A DNA stretch of 64,000 nucleotides. It comes from Umbilicaria muhlenbergii. Taxonomy: Eukaryota > Ascomycota > Lecanoromycetes > Umbilicariales > Umbilicariaceae. A program made the translations under genes and the position numbers. Under the pieces are notes generated by a model that had not been told where the DNA came from, ran no database searches, and saw nothing but the letters and a program-made list of their open reading frames with translations. The DNA lies in NCBI GenBank assembly GCA_000611775.1, contig KK106981.1:8050023-8114022 (forward strand), in the 5' to 3' direction. How positions within the stretch are numbered: position 1 is the first letter of the stretch; every line of letters starts with the position of its first letter. Shown here piece after piece: positions 35,288-45,787 of this stretch.

Positions 35288-35295
35288 CTTTATAC
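35288..35295 (-). promoter_or_regulatory. Possible TATA element of secreted protein A
   Basis: A TATAAAG-like element on the minus strand about 150 bp upstream of the ATG. The matching place upstream of paralogue B also has a TATA-like element, and the surrounding bases are similar in both. Confidence 0.4.
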
Positions 35296-36296
35296 GGACA
35301 GGTCGACCTCAATATGGAAAAGGTGTGGGTGCATCCCTCCCCCCTCCTTCAATAAACAAACGCCTCTTTCCTTATACGTACTCGTATTGATATCGCAGGT
35401 CAGAATACATCTAGCCCTGACCACATTATCGCTGGGTGGAATTAATAGCGAAGCCCTCCCGCCTCACCAACCCCATTACCTGAGTTAGTTGGGCATATCG
35501 ACATGCACAATGGACGTAGTCGGGCACGTCCACTGAAACTGTTCAGCATTCAGAATTTGAGGCTGAACGTGATTGGATGGTGTTCAAGGCCGAAGTGGCG
35601 GTGGCAGTTGCGGGATATAACCCCAGCGTGATTTTCATTGCATGAACAACGGACCCGGAACGAGAACGTGTTGACAGGAAAATAAGAGCACCCTCTAAGC
35701 GAGCTCAGCACATAACTAAAAATAGATGCTCGTAAAACGACATCCCATTTCTCACATACATTGACATCCCCCCATGACGGGTAACAGTCACACTGTTAGC
35801 TAGCTGTTTTAGGTATAGAAGAACACATAGATGTGATCTAAGTCGCTTTTCAATGCCTTCTCATCTGCAAGCACTCACTGCTTCTACTGCAACAAAGTCC
35901 TACACCTGCTTTCTTTTATCTCTGGAATGTTAATTGAGACGTGTTGTTGTTCTAATCAGAAGATGAGATTCTCGTCTCAATAGGCTACAGTCACCTCATA
36001 CAGACGAGTTCTTTTCAACAGTTCAATCCCCTTAAGAGACTTTTCGAAGAGCATGCTCAGGAGCAGAATCAACAGACAGAAACTGCTGCACTGTCTGCGG
36101 TTCAGCAGCGGCAGACAATTCTGTCTCTATTTGCTGACTTTGACCCGGTTGCTGACCGTTCAGGCTCTCAGCAATGTAAGACTTCAGGAGCAGTCAGAGC
36201 AGTGAGCTCAGAAGACTCTTTTTTATTACAGGTTCCTGAATGGCTTGACGAAGTCATTTCAGCAAGCTAGTCCGTAACCTTTATGGTCTATTATGT
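35296..36296. other. Intergenic region between the two secreted-protein paralogues
   Basis: About 1 kb. At 36045-36260 a frame rich in Gln, Glu and Ala (QEQNQQTETAALSAVQQRQT) ends in LQVPEWLDEVISAS; it has no start and may be a fragment of an older gene or element. Otherwise nothing recognised. Confidence 0.4.
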
Positions 36297-36471
36297 TGCC
36301 AGTCACAGTGTGTATGAATGAGTGTAATCTCAGTTCTTTACATCTTGAACTCTTCTGTCATTCTTTTTCATCATCTGAACAACAAAATCAGTCCATGTAA
36401 AGGCCTGGTTTATGTTCCGTGTTCAGTATCAGCCATCGTGCATATAGATGAGCGTAACCCTAATTCTTTAC
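36297..36471. repeat. Two tandem copies of the 3'-flank repeat downstream of secreted protein B
   Basis: Copies begin at about 36297 and 36427, about 130 bp apart. Similarity extends beyond the core into ATTCTTTACA-TTTGAA and TGTCATTCTTTT-CATC, so each unit is close to 120 bp. The third copy is next to paralogue A. Confidence 0.6.
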
Positions 36472-36550
36472 AATTTGAATTCCGCCCCGCAAACATTTAC
36501 TGTCATTCTTTTCCATCGTCTGCTCAACGAAGCCAGCATAAGCAAGTCGC

Positions 36551-37084
36551 CTAGACGCACACGGCCTCCACCGTCACCGCCTCACACCCACTCTGCACCG
36601 TGCTCCCCAGGTACAAATCATTCGGCGCCGCAGCCCCCGGACACAACTGGAAGATATTCACCCCAGCCAAAGTCTGGCAACTCAGCGTCCCGTCTGTGAT
36701 CGAGCACACCGCCGGAACCTGCTGAGTGTAGGCGTAGGGGAAGCGATCAAAATGGAAGAGCCCAAACTGCACGCCTGGGTCCGTGGAGGCGATCAGCGAA
36801 GCGTATTGCGTGTACAAATGACCATCCGCATCGAGGGAGAAGGATGTAGCGTCAGAGAGACTGGCGCCGTTGAAGCCGATCTCATATTCGATGGCGCTGT
36901 TGGAGGTGTCGGAGCCGGAGGCGGGGTCGAGCTTGGCGTAGGTACCGTCGAGCGGGGTGCCGGCGAGGACGATGTCAGAGTTGATGAGTTGGAGCGCGAA
37001 TGTCGTGCATGTGTCGGTGGTGGTGGGAGCAGCCGCAGCAAGCCGGGCAGCAAAGAGCATAATGGCAGCAGTGGAGAAATGCAT
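36551..37084 (-). CDS. Secreted protein B, effector-like, short paralogue of A
   Basis: A single exon of 177 aa. The signal peptide MHFSTAAIMLFAARLAAAA is nearly identical to that of protein A. The mature part corresponds to the C-terminal domain of A: FALQLINSD, LDGTYAKL, SFSLDADGHL, FGLFHFDRFPYAYTQQVPAVCSI, GTLSCQTLAG, LCPGAA, VQSGCEAVTVEAVC (quoted in parts). It lacks the middle 110 residues of A with its KR site and Cys motif, and has no intron. Six cysteines suggest disulphides. Same strand and head-to-tail with A, with shared upstream and downstream sequence, so this is a segmental tandem duplication followed by loss in B or gain in A. Function unknown. Confidence 0.82.
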   Translation of the reverse strand: MHFSTAAIMLFAARLAAAAPTTTDTCTTFALQLINSDIVLAGTPLDGTYAKLDPASGSDTSNSAIEYEIGFNGASLSDATSFSLDADGHLYTQYASLIASTDPGVQFGLFHFDRFPYAYTQQVPAVCSITDGTLSCQTLAGVNIFQLCPGAAAPNDLYLGSTVQSGCEAVTVEAVCV

Positions 37085-37207
37085 GTTGATGCTAGGCAAT
37101 ATGAACAGCGATCAGTTGTGAGATAGTCAGAGATGCGATGTCAAGCCAAAGTGCGTCGATGAAAAGATGTAGAACTTGAGTCTTGCCATCGCCGACGGGT
37201 CTTACTC

Positions 37208-37216
37208 TTTATATAG
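37208..37216 (-). promoter_or_regulatory. Possible TATA box of secreted protein B
   Basis: TATATAAAG on the minus strand about 125 bp upstream of the ATG. The flank also shares TTGCCAT(A/C)GC(T/C)GACGGGTC with the A gene promoter. Confidence 0.55.
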
Positions 37217-38910
37217 GCAGACAGACAGAGTCAATCTCCTCAGGTGATCTATTTACTCAACATAGTCAGCAGCTCAGGTGAGGAGCACAGTCAGCATCTC
37301 ACCGACAGCCTCCGCTTCAACCTATAAGCCGCTGCTTCCGTTGCCTTCGAAGCTCCGAAGAGCTTATCATCCGTACAGATTGTGGTGGCGAGTTTCCTTG
37401 CTGCCACCTCACTCCTGTCCCTCATAGCAGCAGCTCCTCACTGCTGTCAACGTCCTGCCCCTCTCATCACCCACAAAGGAGACAAAGGTCCATGAGTGCT
37501 GCTGGCACGCTCTAGTCCGTTCCAGGGCTTGTCTTCACGTTTTGGAAGATTCCGCTTGGGACCGTCTTCTGTTTGGAATCCTCATCTGCTCAGTCCATTA
37601 CCGACCTGTATGTCATCAACAATAAGACAGTAGCAGTAAGAGCATGAGACCATGTGGCAGTAAGCTGTCGGGTACTGAATCTCTCCATTTCAAGGCCGTC
37701 CCAACCAATCATGATTAGTCACCCTGTCTGTCTCCCCTGTGCCCTGTCCGTATTAGTCTACATCGCCGACTGGCAAACCTTCGGCGATTACGAAGTCCTT
37801 CACTCCGGACTTGGTAATAATACGAATATGCAAATGCATGATTAGCGGAGAGACGTATATAGAGACGCTCTCGGGTTGGTTGTCGAACATGCTCGTAGTT
37901 TACGGCGGTAAGGTAGCGGTTCGTACTCGGTTAGAAATTCCCGATTATGTGGGGTCAAGGTCGGGCTGAGGAGCGCCACGAAACATCGGATTATCAGAAC
38001 AAAGAATAGAGCCGTCCTGATGACTTGAAGTTGGAGGTAAAGACCATTCTGATCAACCCAATTTTTTGAATATGAGATAACGACTTTTGAAATGTCTTGA
38101 CATTTGGTATTATAGCGCTTGGCGAGTAAATGACCTGCAACTAGAGAGAGCAGTCAACCCGGTGTCGATTCTTCTAAGCCTTATTAATAAGTCTCATCCC
38201 TGAACTGTGCATCATCCTATCAGCTTTACTTATGTTGATATGGTAGCTACTTATGATTAGAATTTTCTGCTGTGTGAGGAAAAGAAGAGCATTGCGATCC
38301 GTTAGTAGATTCTACGGATAGCTTTAACAGTTAGAATTAGGGCATACTGTCTTGAGCCAACATTATGCTCCGCTGCTAAGATTTCCGTATTCCAGCAAGC
38401 TGGGACGGCCCTAGGCCCTCGTTTGCATGCTTGTAAGAGCCCGACACATCGGAAATACTGGGGAGCAGCACCGGGGGTAACAGTACCTCAAAGTCAATAA
38501 ATTCGCCACATCCGAATCCTTTATTGCACAAACACTCCAACAACATAGCGGCTACAGTCATATATGAAATAACAGGTTCAAGCCCTATTGGTGCTACTTG
38601 GTGATCGAAGTGTAATGTTGCGACTTTCTGCGACTACCTGTGAAAGCAAGTGTAATTACGTCCAAAGGTGTAGAGGAAGCTTTCACAATCTGCGACGGTA
38701 GATAGGATCATTTCTGGACAATCAACGCCAGTGACTCCGCATAGTAGCTTCAGATTTTTTTGTTTTAGGTCTCATCGTATAACGCTCTCCTTCCCATCTT
38801 TTGAACTTCTTTTCAAAAATCCAAATAGGTTCTTTTTCGTCTCTTTCTGGATGCCAGTACCTGCGCCTTCGTTAGTACCCATAACTCCTGTTCAATGCTG
38901 GTCGCCAGCA
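37217..38910. other. Long intergenic region, no gene supported
   Basis: About 1.7 kb. The short open frames present have no coding features. Moderately A/T-rich from 38000 to 38400. No terminal repeats or domain recognised. Confidence 0.4.
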
Positions 38911-39186
38911 TCAGGAAGTTTCCTCACCATCTCCGGTTTGACTGTTGTACCTGGATTCGGGGGCTCCGTCATTACTCGTCGCGCTTGATTTCCGTCCCGC
39001 CCGCGCCTCCCTGGCTTCTAGTTTGCTCCGCTCCCGCTCAGCTTTCTTCTCCACTTTTGCCGCATTCTCCGCTGCTATGCGGGCGTAGCCTTGCTCAGCG
39101 AGAGTGCGAGTCCACTCCGCATGTTCGTCAGGGAACTTCAGTTTGCCAGATTCGCCAGCGCCAAGAAAGGCGTAGCCTGCGCTCAT
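38911..39186 (-). CDS. Small hypothetical protein, charged
   Basis: ATG 39186 opens a 91-aa frame: MSAGYAFLGAGESGKLKFPD, then a helical, Lys/Glu/Arg/Ala-rich middle (AAKVEKKAERERSKLEAREA) and a polar tail. It overlaps a second minus-strand frame (39128-39400) that begins with its own ATG and could be an alternative or an upstream exon. No signal peptide or membrane span. No family recognised; the gene is plausible from composition but not proven. Confidence 0.35.
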   Translation of the reverse strand: MSAGYAFLGAGESGKLKFPDEHAEWTRTLAEQGYARIAAENAAKVEKKAERERSKLEAREARAGRKSSATSNDGAPESRYNSQTGDGEETS

Positions 39187-39887
39187 AGCGGCCTGATGGG
39201 GATGGATGAGCGTTGGCTGGTTTTAGGAGTGCAAGCAGGGGTTCTTGAGAGTATTGGTGAATAGATGATTGGGACGTCTTTGAATGTAGGCGGGGTACTG
39301 GTGTGGTAGGAGCTTCCAGAATGAGTGGGTTGTCCTTGTACATGTACTCAAAGGCCAGTAGCCTAAATTCATCGGAGCAAGGCGCAGGAGAGGCAACCAT
39401 CCACTGTAAATAGTGGTCACGGGGAGCCCCATGTCAGACGAAGTACGGCCGCCGCGCCTCCGGAGGGACTGAGCGAGGAGCGACAGCCACATATCGGTTG
39501 CTTGGAAACAGCCAGAACGAGCATTCAAACAGCACCCATAATTTGCAAACTCGTCGATCAGTTGGTTGGCAGCCTTACGATAGCTTCTGAACTGTTACAG
39601 ATACGCTGTAGAGGAGCACAAAGATGCTTCAGAAAGCCCCGCGATAATGACGTCACTTGGTGCCTTGCTGAGCGATTAACGTCGCCCAAGTGTCAGGCGT
39701 AGTTGTAAGGACAAGATAAGTGGCAGTCTCCAACTACTCACCGGTTGTTCGGTAGCAGCATGGTTGTTCAGCTCAGCCGAGTGCCCCTGCTTCAGGCCAT
39801 GAGCGACACATGGGGCGCCAAAATAAACGAGCTGATTAGAAGATACCTTAACCGGCGCCGGCAGGCTAATCTTTTAAGTGGTCACTA
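39187..39887. other. Intergenic, no gene recognised
   Basis: About 700 bp to the left of the MITE. One possible upstream coding frame for the small charged protein (39128-39400 minus) is noted but not supported. Confidence 0.35.
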
Positions 39888-40114
39888 CAAGGCGCCGCCC
39901 AAAAGTGAGTTCTTTACCTGTTCAGGTAAGTTTCTAAGAGGGCAGCGTGTCTGATTGGCTCAACCACCCTGTGTCGCTTGTTTTCTGGGTCTCTGCACAG
40001 ATCGACTGCCTTACTCATCAAAGATTTTAGACCAGAACGCTCTGATTTGAAGGCTTTGATTGGTAGGATAGCATACCTGAATAGGTAAAGAACTCACTTT
40101 TGGGCGGCGCCTCG
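39888..40114. mobile_element. MITE with about 42-bp terminal inverted repeats, TA target duplication
   Basis: The left end (39888-39929) starts CAAGGCGCCGCCCAAAAGTG and runs through GAGTTCTTTACCTGTTCAGG; the reverse complement of the right end (40073-40114) is the same apart from two substitutions (CGAGG and CTATT). Both ends are flanked by TA (39886-39887 and 40115-40116), the target duplication of Tc1/mariner and pogo elements. At 227 bp it has no coding capacity, so it would need a transposase from an autonomous relative. The high match of the two arms suggests a fairly recent insertion. Confidence 0.9.
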
Positions 40115-40285
40115 TAATAATCACTACTATATGCCGCTTACCGCATGCAGGCCCCCGCCATCGGGCTTCCACGCCTTCTATAAGCTAGGCCTCTAAAGAC
40201 GCCCGATGGCCTGATAGACCGTGGACCATGCTATCCTATTTCCTAGACTTCAGCCCTCGCCGGCGCTTTCGTCGCTGTTATCTTT

Positions 40286-42250
40286 ATGAACCTCGACCCC
40301 CATGAGACGAGCGATGAGCTTCCGAGAAAGACCGCCTTTGACATGAACCGTGCCCATATGCGCCATCGTGCACGCGCTGTCCTTATTAGGGCAGCGTGTA
40401 ACCTGAGTCCGAGCTTGCTGTTTTTCAGCCTCATCAGCATCGCTGCCGCCAGTGCTCCGACGCAGAATATTACTATCGAAGTACCGGCGGGGACAACGAA
40501 CCATGGCAATCCCCATCTGCTTTGCCTCCCGACAAAGGCCCAAGATATCCTAATCTTCTTTGCAGCGAATTACTTTGCTCATGCCGCGACTGTCAAGGTA
40601 TACCCGGGAGAGGCAACTCTGGAGGTCGTTATCACCGTGATCAACGCAATCTTGTTCCCTACGTCTGGCATCGTCAGGGGACTCCACTCGATGATGCGAC
40701 ATGCAATCTTTGTAAGGGATTCGTTGCAGAGAGCTGCCCGAGCTGGTGCTCTTTGCATGGTAGTCCGAGCGGAAGACTGGGAACCAGAAGATGGGACCGT
40801 GATGTCTGATATCAGGATTGTGAAAGGGGTTTCCGGTACGATGTTGTCACCGCATGATAAAGTGGTCCTCTGCTGATAATTTCAATAGAGTCAGCAAAAA
40901 AGAGTAAGAAGGCCTTGGTTGATTCAAAGAAGAAAGGGCGTAAGGATGCCTCTGCTACAGACGAGGAAAATGTGGAGTTGACGGAGATAAGGTTTGGCAC
41001 AACATCATCTCCACTACCTTAATCACAAGCTTAGGCAAGCATTTCTTAGTTCGGGAAGCCCCCCAACCCTATTGTCAACCTACGTGCCCCCTTGGCTTCG
41101 CGAAGCTCCAAACCATTGGTCTTACTCGGATACCAAAGATGTCTACACCGGCAATCGCATCTGTCACGGAAAGAAGGACACGCCTCTTGGCTATACCCTA
41201 GCCTTTGTTCCACGTAATGCCAAGGTTATAAGCTTGGCGGGTGCCGAAGTTGAAGCTGAAGCGTTGGATTCACCAGTACTATCATCGATATGGGGCGCGG
41301 CCAAAATGGGCATATCTCTCTTCCAATCTCTATATGCCACGTACACTGTTTGGCAAGCTCGAGGAGACCAGATTACACGCTATGGCTATGCGGCTTTTGC
41401 TCTTACAGTTGCGCCCTATGCGGTCATGTCTACGCTGAATCTTATAGGCAACATGCTTACGCCAGATTATCCTACGCTATATCTCGTGCGGTCCGCGATA
41501 ATGGACGAGGCAGAGAAGCGGAAGGGAGCCCGGTTTGAAGGAGCGGTGGGGAGACTGGTCGAGATACCAACCAACACTAGCCCTGAAATAGTGGATGGAA
41601 CCAACTTCGACGACGTGGCAAATCACGTTTCTGGCACCTTTTCCGTCCGGAAAGATGATAACGGCAACACGATCACAGTACTGCAGAAGGGAGAAACATC
41701 TGCGACAGATGAGCCTGACGAAAATGAGACAAAAACTCCATCAGCCACAGTGAAGCCCCTCGAGCCAATCTACCTCCAAACAAAGGTCCCCGACGACGAC
41801 CTCCCCCCCTCATACCTCAGCGTCCTCGTCCCCGCCTGCCCTCGATTCCAAAGACTCGACGACCCCCACGTCGCCGCCTACTTCAAAGAAAAAGACCGCC
41901 CCGCCGGCCCCAGCTTCCTCCTCTTCGGCGCCACCCTCGCCATCAACGCCATCATCATCGGCATCGTCGGCGGCCTCTCCCACTTCCACAAGGGCGAAAG
42001 CACAACCGCGCAGCGCGTCTGGACCATGATGTGGCTGGTGTTTGGGTTCTTTATGGGGTTCTATATTGCGGTTATCCCGTCGTTGGATGAGCCGAAGGAT
42101 TTGTCCAAGGCGGCGAAGTTGAGCGATATTCACGAGAGGTGGGGGCCGACTTTGGTTGTGGCGGCGATGACGGCGGCGCCGGCGGTGGGGGGGTTTGTGG
42201 TGGTGGCGCAGATGTTGGAGGGTTATGGGGTTTGTAATACGATTGGTTAA
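40286..42250 (+). CDS. Polytopic membrane protein of unknown function
   Basis: Exons 40286-40835, 40889-40991 and 41035-42250 give 622 aa in phase. A hydrophobic segment near residue 45 (LLFFSLISIAAASA) could be a signal anchor. Further membrane spans: ILIFFAANYFAHAATV, VITVINAILFPTSGIVRGL, ISLFQSLYATYTV, FALTVAPYAVMSTLNLIG, FLLFGATLAINAIIIGIVGG, WTMMWLVFGFFMGFYIAVI and TLVVAAMTAAPAVGGFVVVA; about seven in all. A Lys-rich cytosolic loop (exon 2) and a polar loop at about 390-450 separate them. The phrase ARAGALCMVVRAEDWEP recalls a conserved but uncharacterised family of ascomycete membrane proteins. No transporter or receptor signature can be named. The 11-bp minisatellite follows about 100 bp after the stop. 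Confidence 0.78.
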
Positions 42251-42349
42251 GGGGAGGGAGAGGGGGTGCGAGTGATGGATGATTTCTATGTCGTTGATGT
42301 ATATGACGATATGTAGCGTAAGTCTGAATATGAAGCATTCATTTTTTGT

Positions 42350-42415
42350 CCATCTTCTATCCATCTTCTACTCATCTTCTATTCATCTTCTATTCATCTT
42401 CTATTCATCTTCTAT
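42350..42415 (+). repeat. 11-bp minisatellite, TCATCTTCTAT units
   Basis: Six tandem units of TCATCTTCTAT with few changes, 100 bp after the stop of the polytopic membrane protein gene, probably in its 3' UTR. The same unit forms an array at 54307-54372. Confidence 0.9.
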
Positions 42416-43167
42416 CCTCCTTCAATGTTTTTTCATGTCGTCAAGACTCCTCTGATATTGATTCCCCGAATCCCCTCTGCCCTCATCATCAGTCCATCAC
42501 AGTGATTATTTGCCTCATCCGCCTTGTGCCGCTCATCCTTCTCATCCTTCTCATTTCCCTAATTTCGGTAGTCGCCCTTCACCTCTTCAAGGACTGCCAT
42601 CTTTCCGCGTCCGGTTTCTCACCTCATATGCTACGACAGCTGGCCCTGATCCTGCAGTTGGCAGATCAGCAGCCGGGTCTTCTCACGCTGATGACTTCAC
42701 ACATCATTCTGCAATGATATGAAAGCCCTCAAGTCTGATGTTCAAAGTTTCCTAGTGTTCTCAGGGTTATCAAGCAACGCGCTGCGGGTTTTCAACCTGT
42801 CGACTGAATTTCAGCCTCATGTTTACCATTATAGACCTAATTCACGTGTATCCTTAAAGTGCGGAGTCACTACATTGCAAAATCAATCAAATGTTCTCTT
42901 TAGGTTTGAGGATTTTGCAGCTCGTGTCGCATAGTGAAGATGTTGAATAGGGAGTGGTAAAACTATCAAAGCATATAACCCTTTCCTAGCAGGCTTGATC
43001 CTCGATCATTAATGATAGTGGTGGAAAATCAGTAATCAACAACAGCCCCGAAACCTCCTCCGCCCATTATTCCTCTAAATTGAGGCAGCCGCTCTCTCCG
43101 CATCAGAACAATATGCATAAGGGATAAGTAATACAGTCCTCAATGCCTCCTCCACCTATCAAGACTC
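42416..43167. other. Convergent intergenic region
   Basis: About 750 bp between the membrane-protein gene and the small minus-strand gene. No supported gene; the C/T-rich start continues from the minisatellite. Confidence 0.4.
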
Positions 43168-43593
43168 TCAGGTATTTTCGGAAAACCGCGTCAGTTGAGG
43201 AGACCACCCAGTCTCCCGTATCTCCCTGTAAACAACATTCGAGAGAACATAATGGCGAGAGGAAAGCATTGGTGGCATCCCCGCATCCCCCTCCTTGTGC
43301 AACTCATCCCCGAAATATCCCCCCACAGGTTCGGGTTTCCCAAGGTCCTCATACACCGCCTCCATGTACCCTTCATTTTTCCCATTACATGCGAAAGGGC
43401 ACCGCTGCGGGGACTTGAAAGTCTTCTTCCTAGTCACCAATCCCAACTGAGCGTTGCAAGGGCGGTACTTATTTTCGTCAAACGGCACGGCGGAGTCGCA
43501 GAGCGCCCATCGATCAAGAGTCATGTGCTCCTGGCGCTTAGATGGTTCGGAGCCCTCCGTGCAGGCATATTCCACATACTCGTAAAGGCACAT
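43168..43593 (-). CDS. Small hypothetical protein starting MCLYEYVEYAC
   Basis: ATG 43593 gives 141 aa. The frame is open further upstream but the usual start for this kind of fungal protein is MCLYxY. Six cysteines: two near the N-terminus (MCLYEYVEYACTEG), then ALCDSA, RPCNAQ and RCPFACNG. There is no signal peptide, so intracellular zinc binding is possible. The rest is polar. I do not recognise a named family, but MCLY-start Cys-containing small proteins are frequent in Pezizomycotina. A GAACAGTTA-free 3' side gives no further clue. Single exon as read; an intron near the 3' end cannot be excluded. Confidence 0.55.
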   Translation of the reverse strand: MCLYEYVEYACTEGSEPSKRQEHMTLDRWALCDSAVPFDENKYRPCNAQLGLVTRKKTFKSPQRCPFACNGKNEGYMEAVYEDLGKPEPVGGYFGDELHKEGDAGMPPMLSSRHYVLSNVVYREIRETGWSPQLTRFSENT

Positions 43594-45027
43594 GATGTTG
43601 ATGAAGAATTGCAATCGTATCGGGGTGGCAGTGGATAGTTCCGTGTATGGCCTTGGCTTCAAGGTATTCGGACTTCGGAGGTCTTGATCTTGTTCTGGGC
43701 TTTGTGTGCTTCGGAACGTGCTGTGGCTCGATATCGCGATTGGGGAGTGCTAGGTGGTGGTGTATCTATCAAGTTGTGCGTGAGGGCTTTATGCGTTTCG
43801 AAGCATGCTCTGGTTCGATGGCGCGGTCGTGGATCGTCAGTAGTGGTGTGTGTATTGAGATATGCTGTATTTGCTCGAGGTGGATGTCCGATCGACAGGA
43901 GAGAGCCATTGTACAGCCAACTCTAGGGTTTATATAGCTACCGATGAGGCCCAAAGCACATGCCAGTGGCGGCAGCAATGCTCCGCGGGCGATGTTTTGC
44001 ATTGAGATCTAATACACGGTTGTATCTTGGCTACCGCTGTGTACGCAATAGCTTTGTTTCATAGAAAGGAAGGACTGTTGACAGAAATAGTTCTCCCGTC
44101 ATATCTAAGTACACGCCGTGATAAAACTTATCAGGGACTAACCTGACATCGAAGACTCCAAACTTTCACATGAGCTGTTTGGCTGCACCTGTTGGGCGGA
44201 AATGAAATAAAAGCGGGAACAAAATGTTGCACAGATAGGCATGCCGTCAAAACGTAAACGTATCTGCCGTGATGCTACACTGAAACATTTCAAGCTCAAA
44301 GATGCAGGTAGTAGCTAATATTACAGGGCACTTCCCAGTCATGAATCACCGGGGATAACTCCGCTCATGCACATGAGGATTGGGGTACTTGGCGTTCAAT
44401 AAGTGAATTTTTTTCTCTGAGCCTGTCTAAATGCATAGTCGGAGAGGGAAATAAAAAATTATCAAGAAGAAGAATAGATACCCGCGGTGATCTGTAAACT
44501 TGTATTTGTTTTTATGACTCATGTCACATGTCCTTACAACACATTATTGACCATGTAGAGAAGATACTGCAGCTTGAGATATCAACTGTCTAGGACGGCA
44601 ATGATAAGTCATCACCCAAGGAACTTCGCAGCACACCTAGTCCTTGAAGGACGAATTCCTGAGCGATTGATGCCCTTGTAAAGAAAAAGATAGGATAAAA
44701 GTACCTATCACATACGATGAGGAATATAATTTGCAAGGTCCTTCACTCGATGAATTCACGATTGGAGGTCCGGTTAAGCATTTCACTAGTCAAGGCTGAA
44801 GCCTGGGCTCCTCTGGCGGCAACTTTACTTTCCCTTCCCACCCTTGTTTCAAGACTGCCTGCCGCACGGCTGTGAGGTGTCTAACCTTCACACTGGAACA
44901 CAATATCGCTATTCACCACTGATACACATCGCTGGGCTGAACTAGCCGGGGCTGCACACGGACCAAACCGTGAGCCGAGGAGGTTCCCAAAGGTCTCGCC
45001 CACTTGCTGAACGCTTGAGAGGAGTCT
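43594..45027. other. Long intergenic region, no gene supported
   Basis: About 1.4 kb without a convincing frame, rather A/T-rich between 44000 and 44800. No element ends found. Confidence 0.4.
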
Positions 45028-45340
45028 GAATTAGGAACACATGCATCATAATGTTGCCGCCATACTAGTGTAATGATCCTGAAGCGCATGCCTAGCACCT
45101 CAAGACACCCTTACAGGTTGGGGATGACGTTGTGTTACAGTACCACTCTCCCGTATGACTACATGGAACACTGAAGCAGGAGCTTGAACGCGGAACACGC
45201 GCGGCACATTACTGCTGCCGTGCTAGGTGATCATGAAGCGTGGGCCTCGCAGCTTCGAGACACCCTGTCACGTTGAGGGCTGGTGTTGTGTTAGTTACGG
45301 TATGATTCTCCCGTATGGCTACACGGATCTCGGCAGCCTT
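45028..45340. repeat. Degenerate tandem duplication, two units of about 150-160 bp
   Basis: Unit 1 (about 45028-45185) and unit 2 (about 45197-45340) share, in order, GAACAC, TGATC(C/A)TGAAGCG, AGACACCCT, ACGTTG(A/T), GTTGTGTTA and CTCCCGTATG(A/G)CTAC. Identity looks near 70 percent by eye. No coding frame crosses both units. Confidence 0.6.
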
Positions 45341-45787
45341 CCAGAACCACCATTGTTTTGTAATGGATCGGTGCAGACGTCTAGCCTTGGTAGGGTGATT
45401 ATCACATGGTCCCGGGCCTTTGCGTGGTGTTGGCATCCGTTGACATGGGAGTTCTGAGCTGGTCACGCAGATATTGCACGAAGATGGCGAGATCAACTCT
45501 ACGGTACACAGGAATACGGTTCAAACACTAGCGTCGTCTATAATCTGGATGGTAGAATAGACAGCAGAATGACAGGTGCTGAAGTGATGCATGGATTATT
45601 AAAGAGAGACAAGTGCACGCAGGAGTAAAGCCGGTTCGTAATCCCACCAGCCATCGAGGATACAATGCAGAAGAACCACCAATACGTCAAGCATAAACAT
45701 ACCTCCAGAGTCCGTGGTCTACTCTGCCATGCGGACTCGTCCGCTCCGAAGTCTGCCAAGTCCCATGGATGCCCGATCCACGCCTTC

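Noticed and set aside
38560-38620. GGTTCAAGCCC resembling a tRNA B box
   Set aside because: No matching A box or acceptor stem at the correct distance.
39128-39400. Second minus-strand frame overlapping the small charged protein
   Set aside because: It overlaps in another frame and no splice junction that would join the two could be defined.
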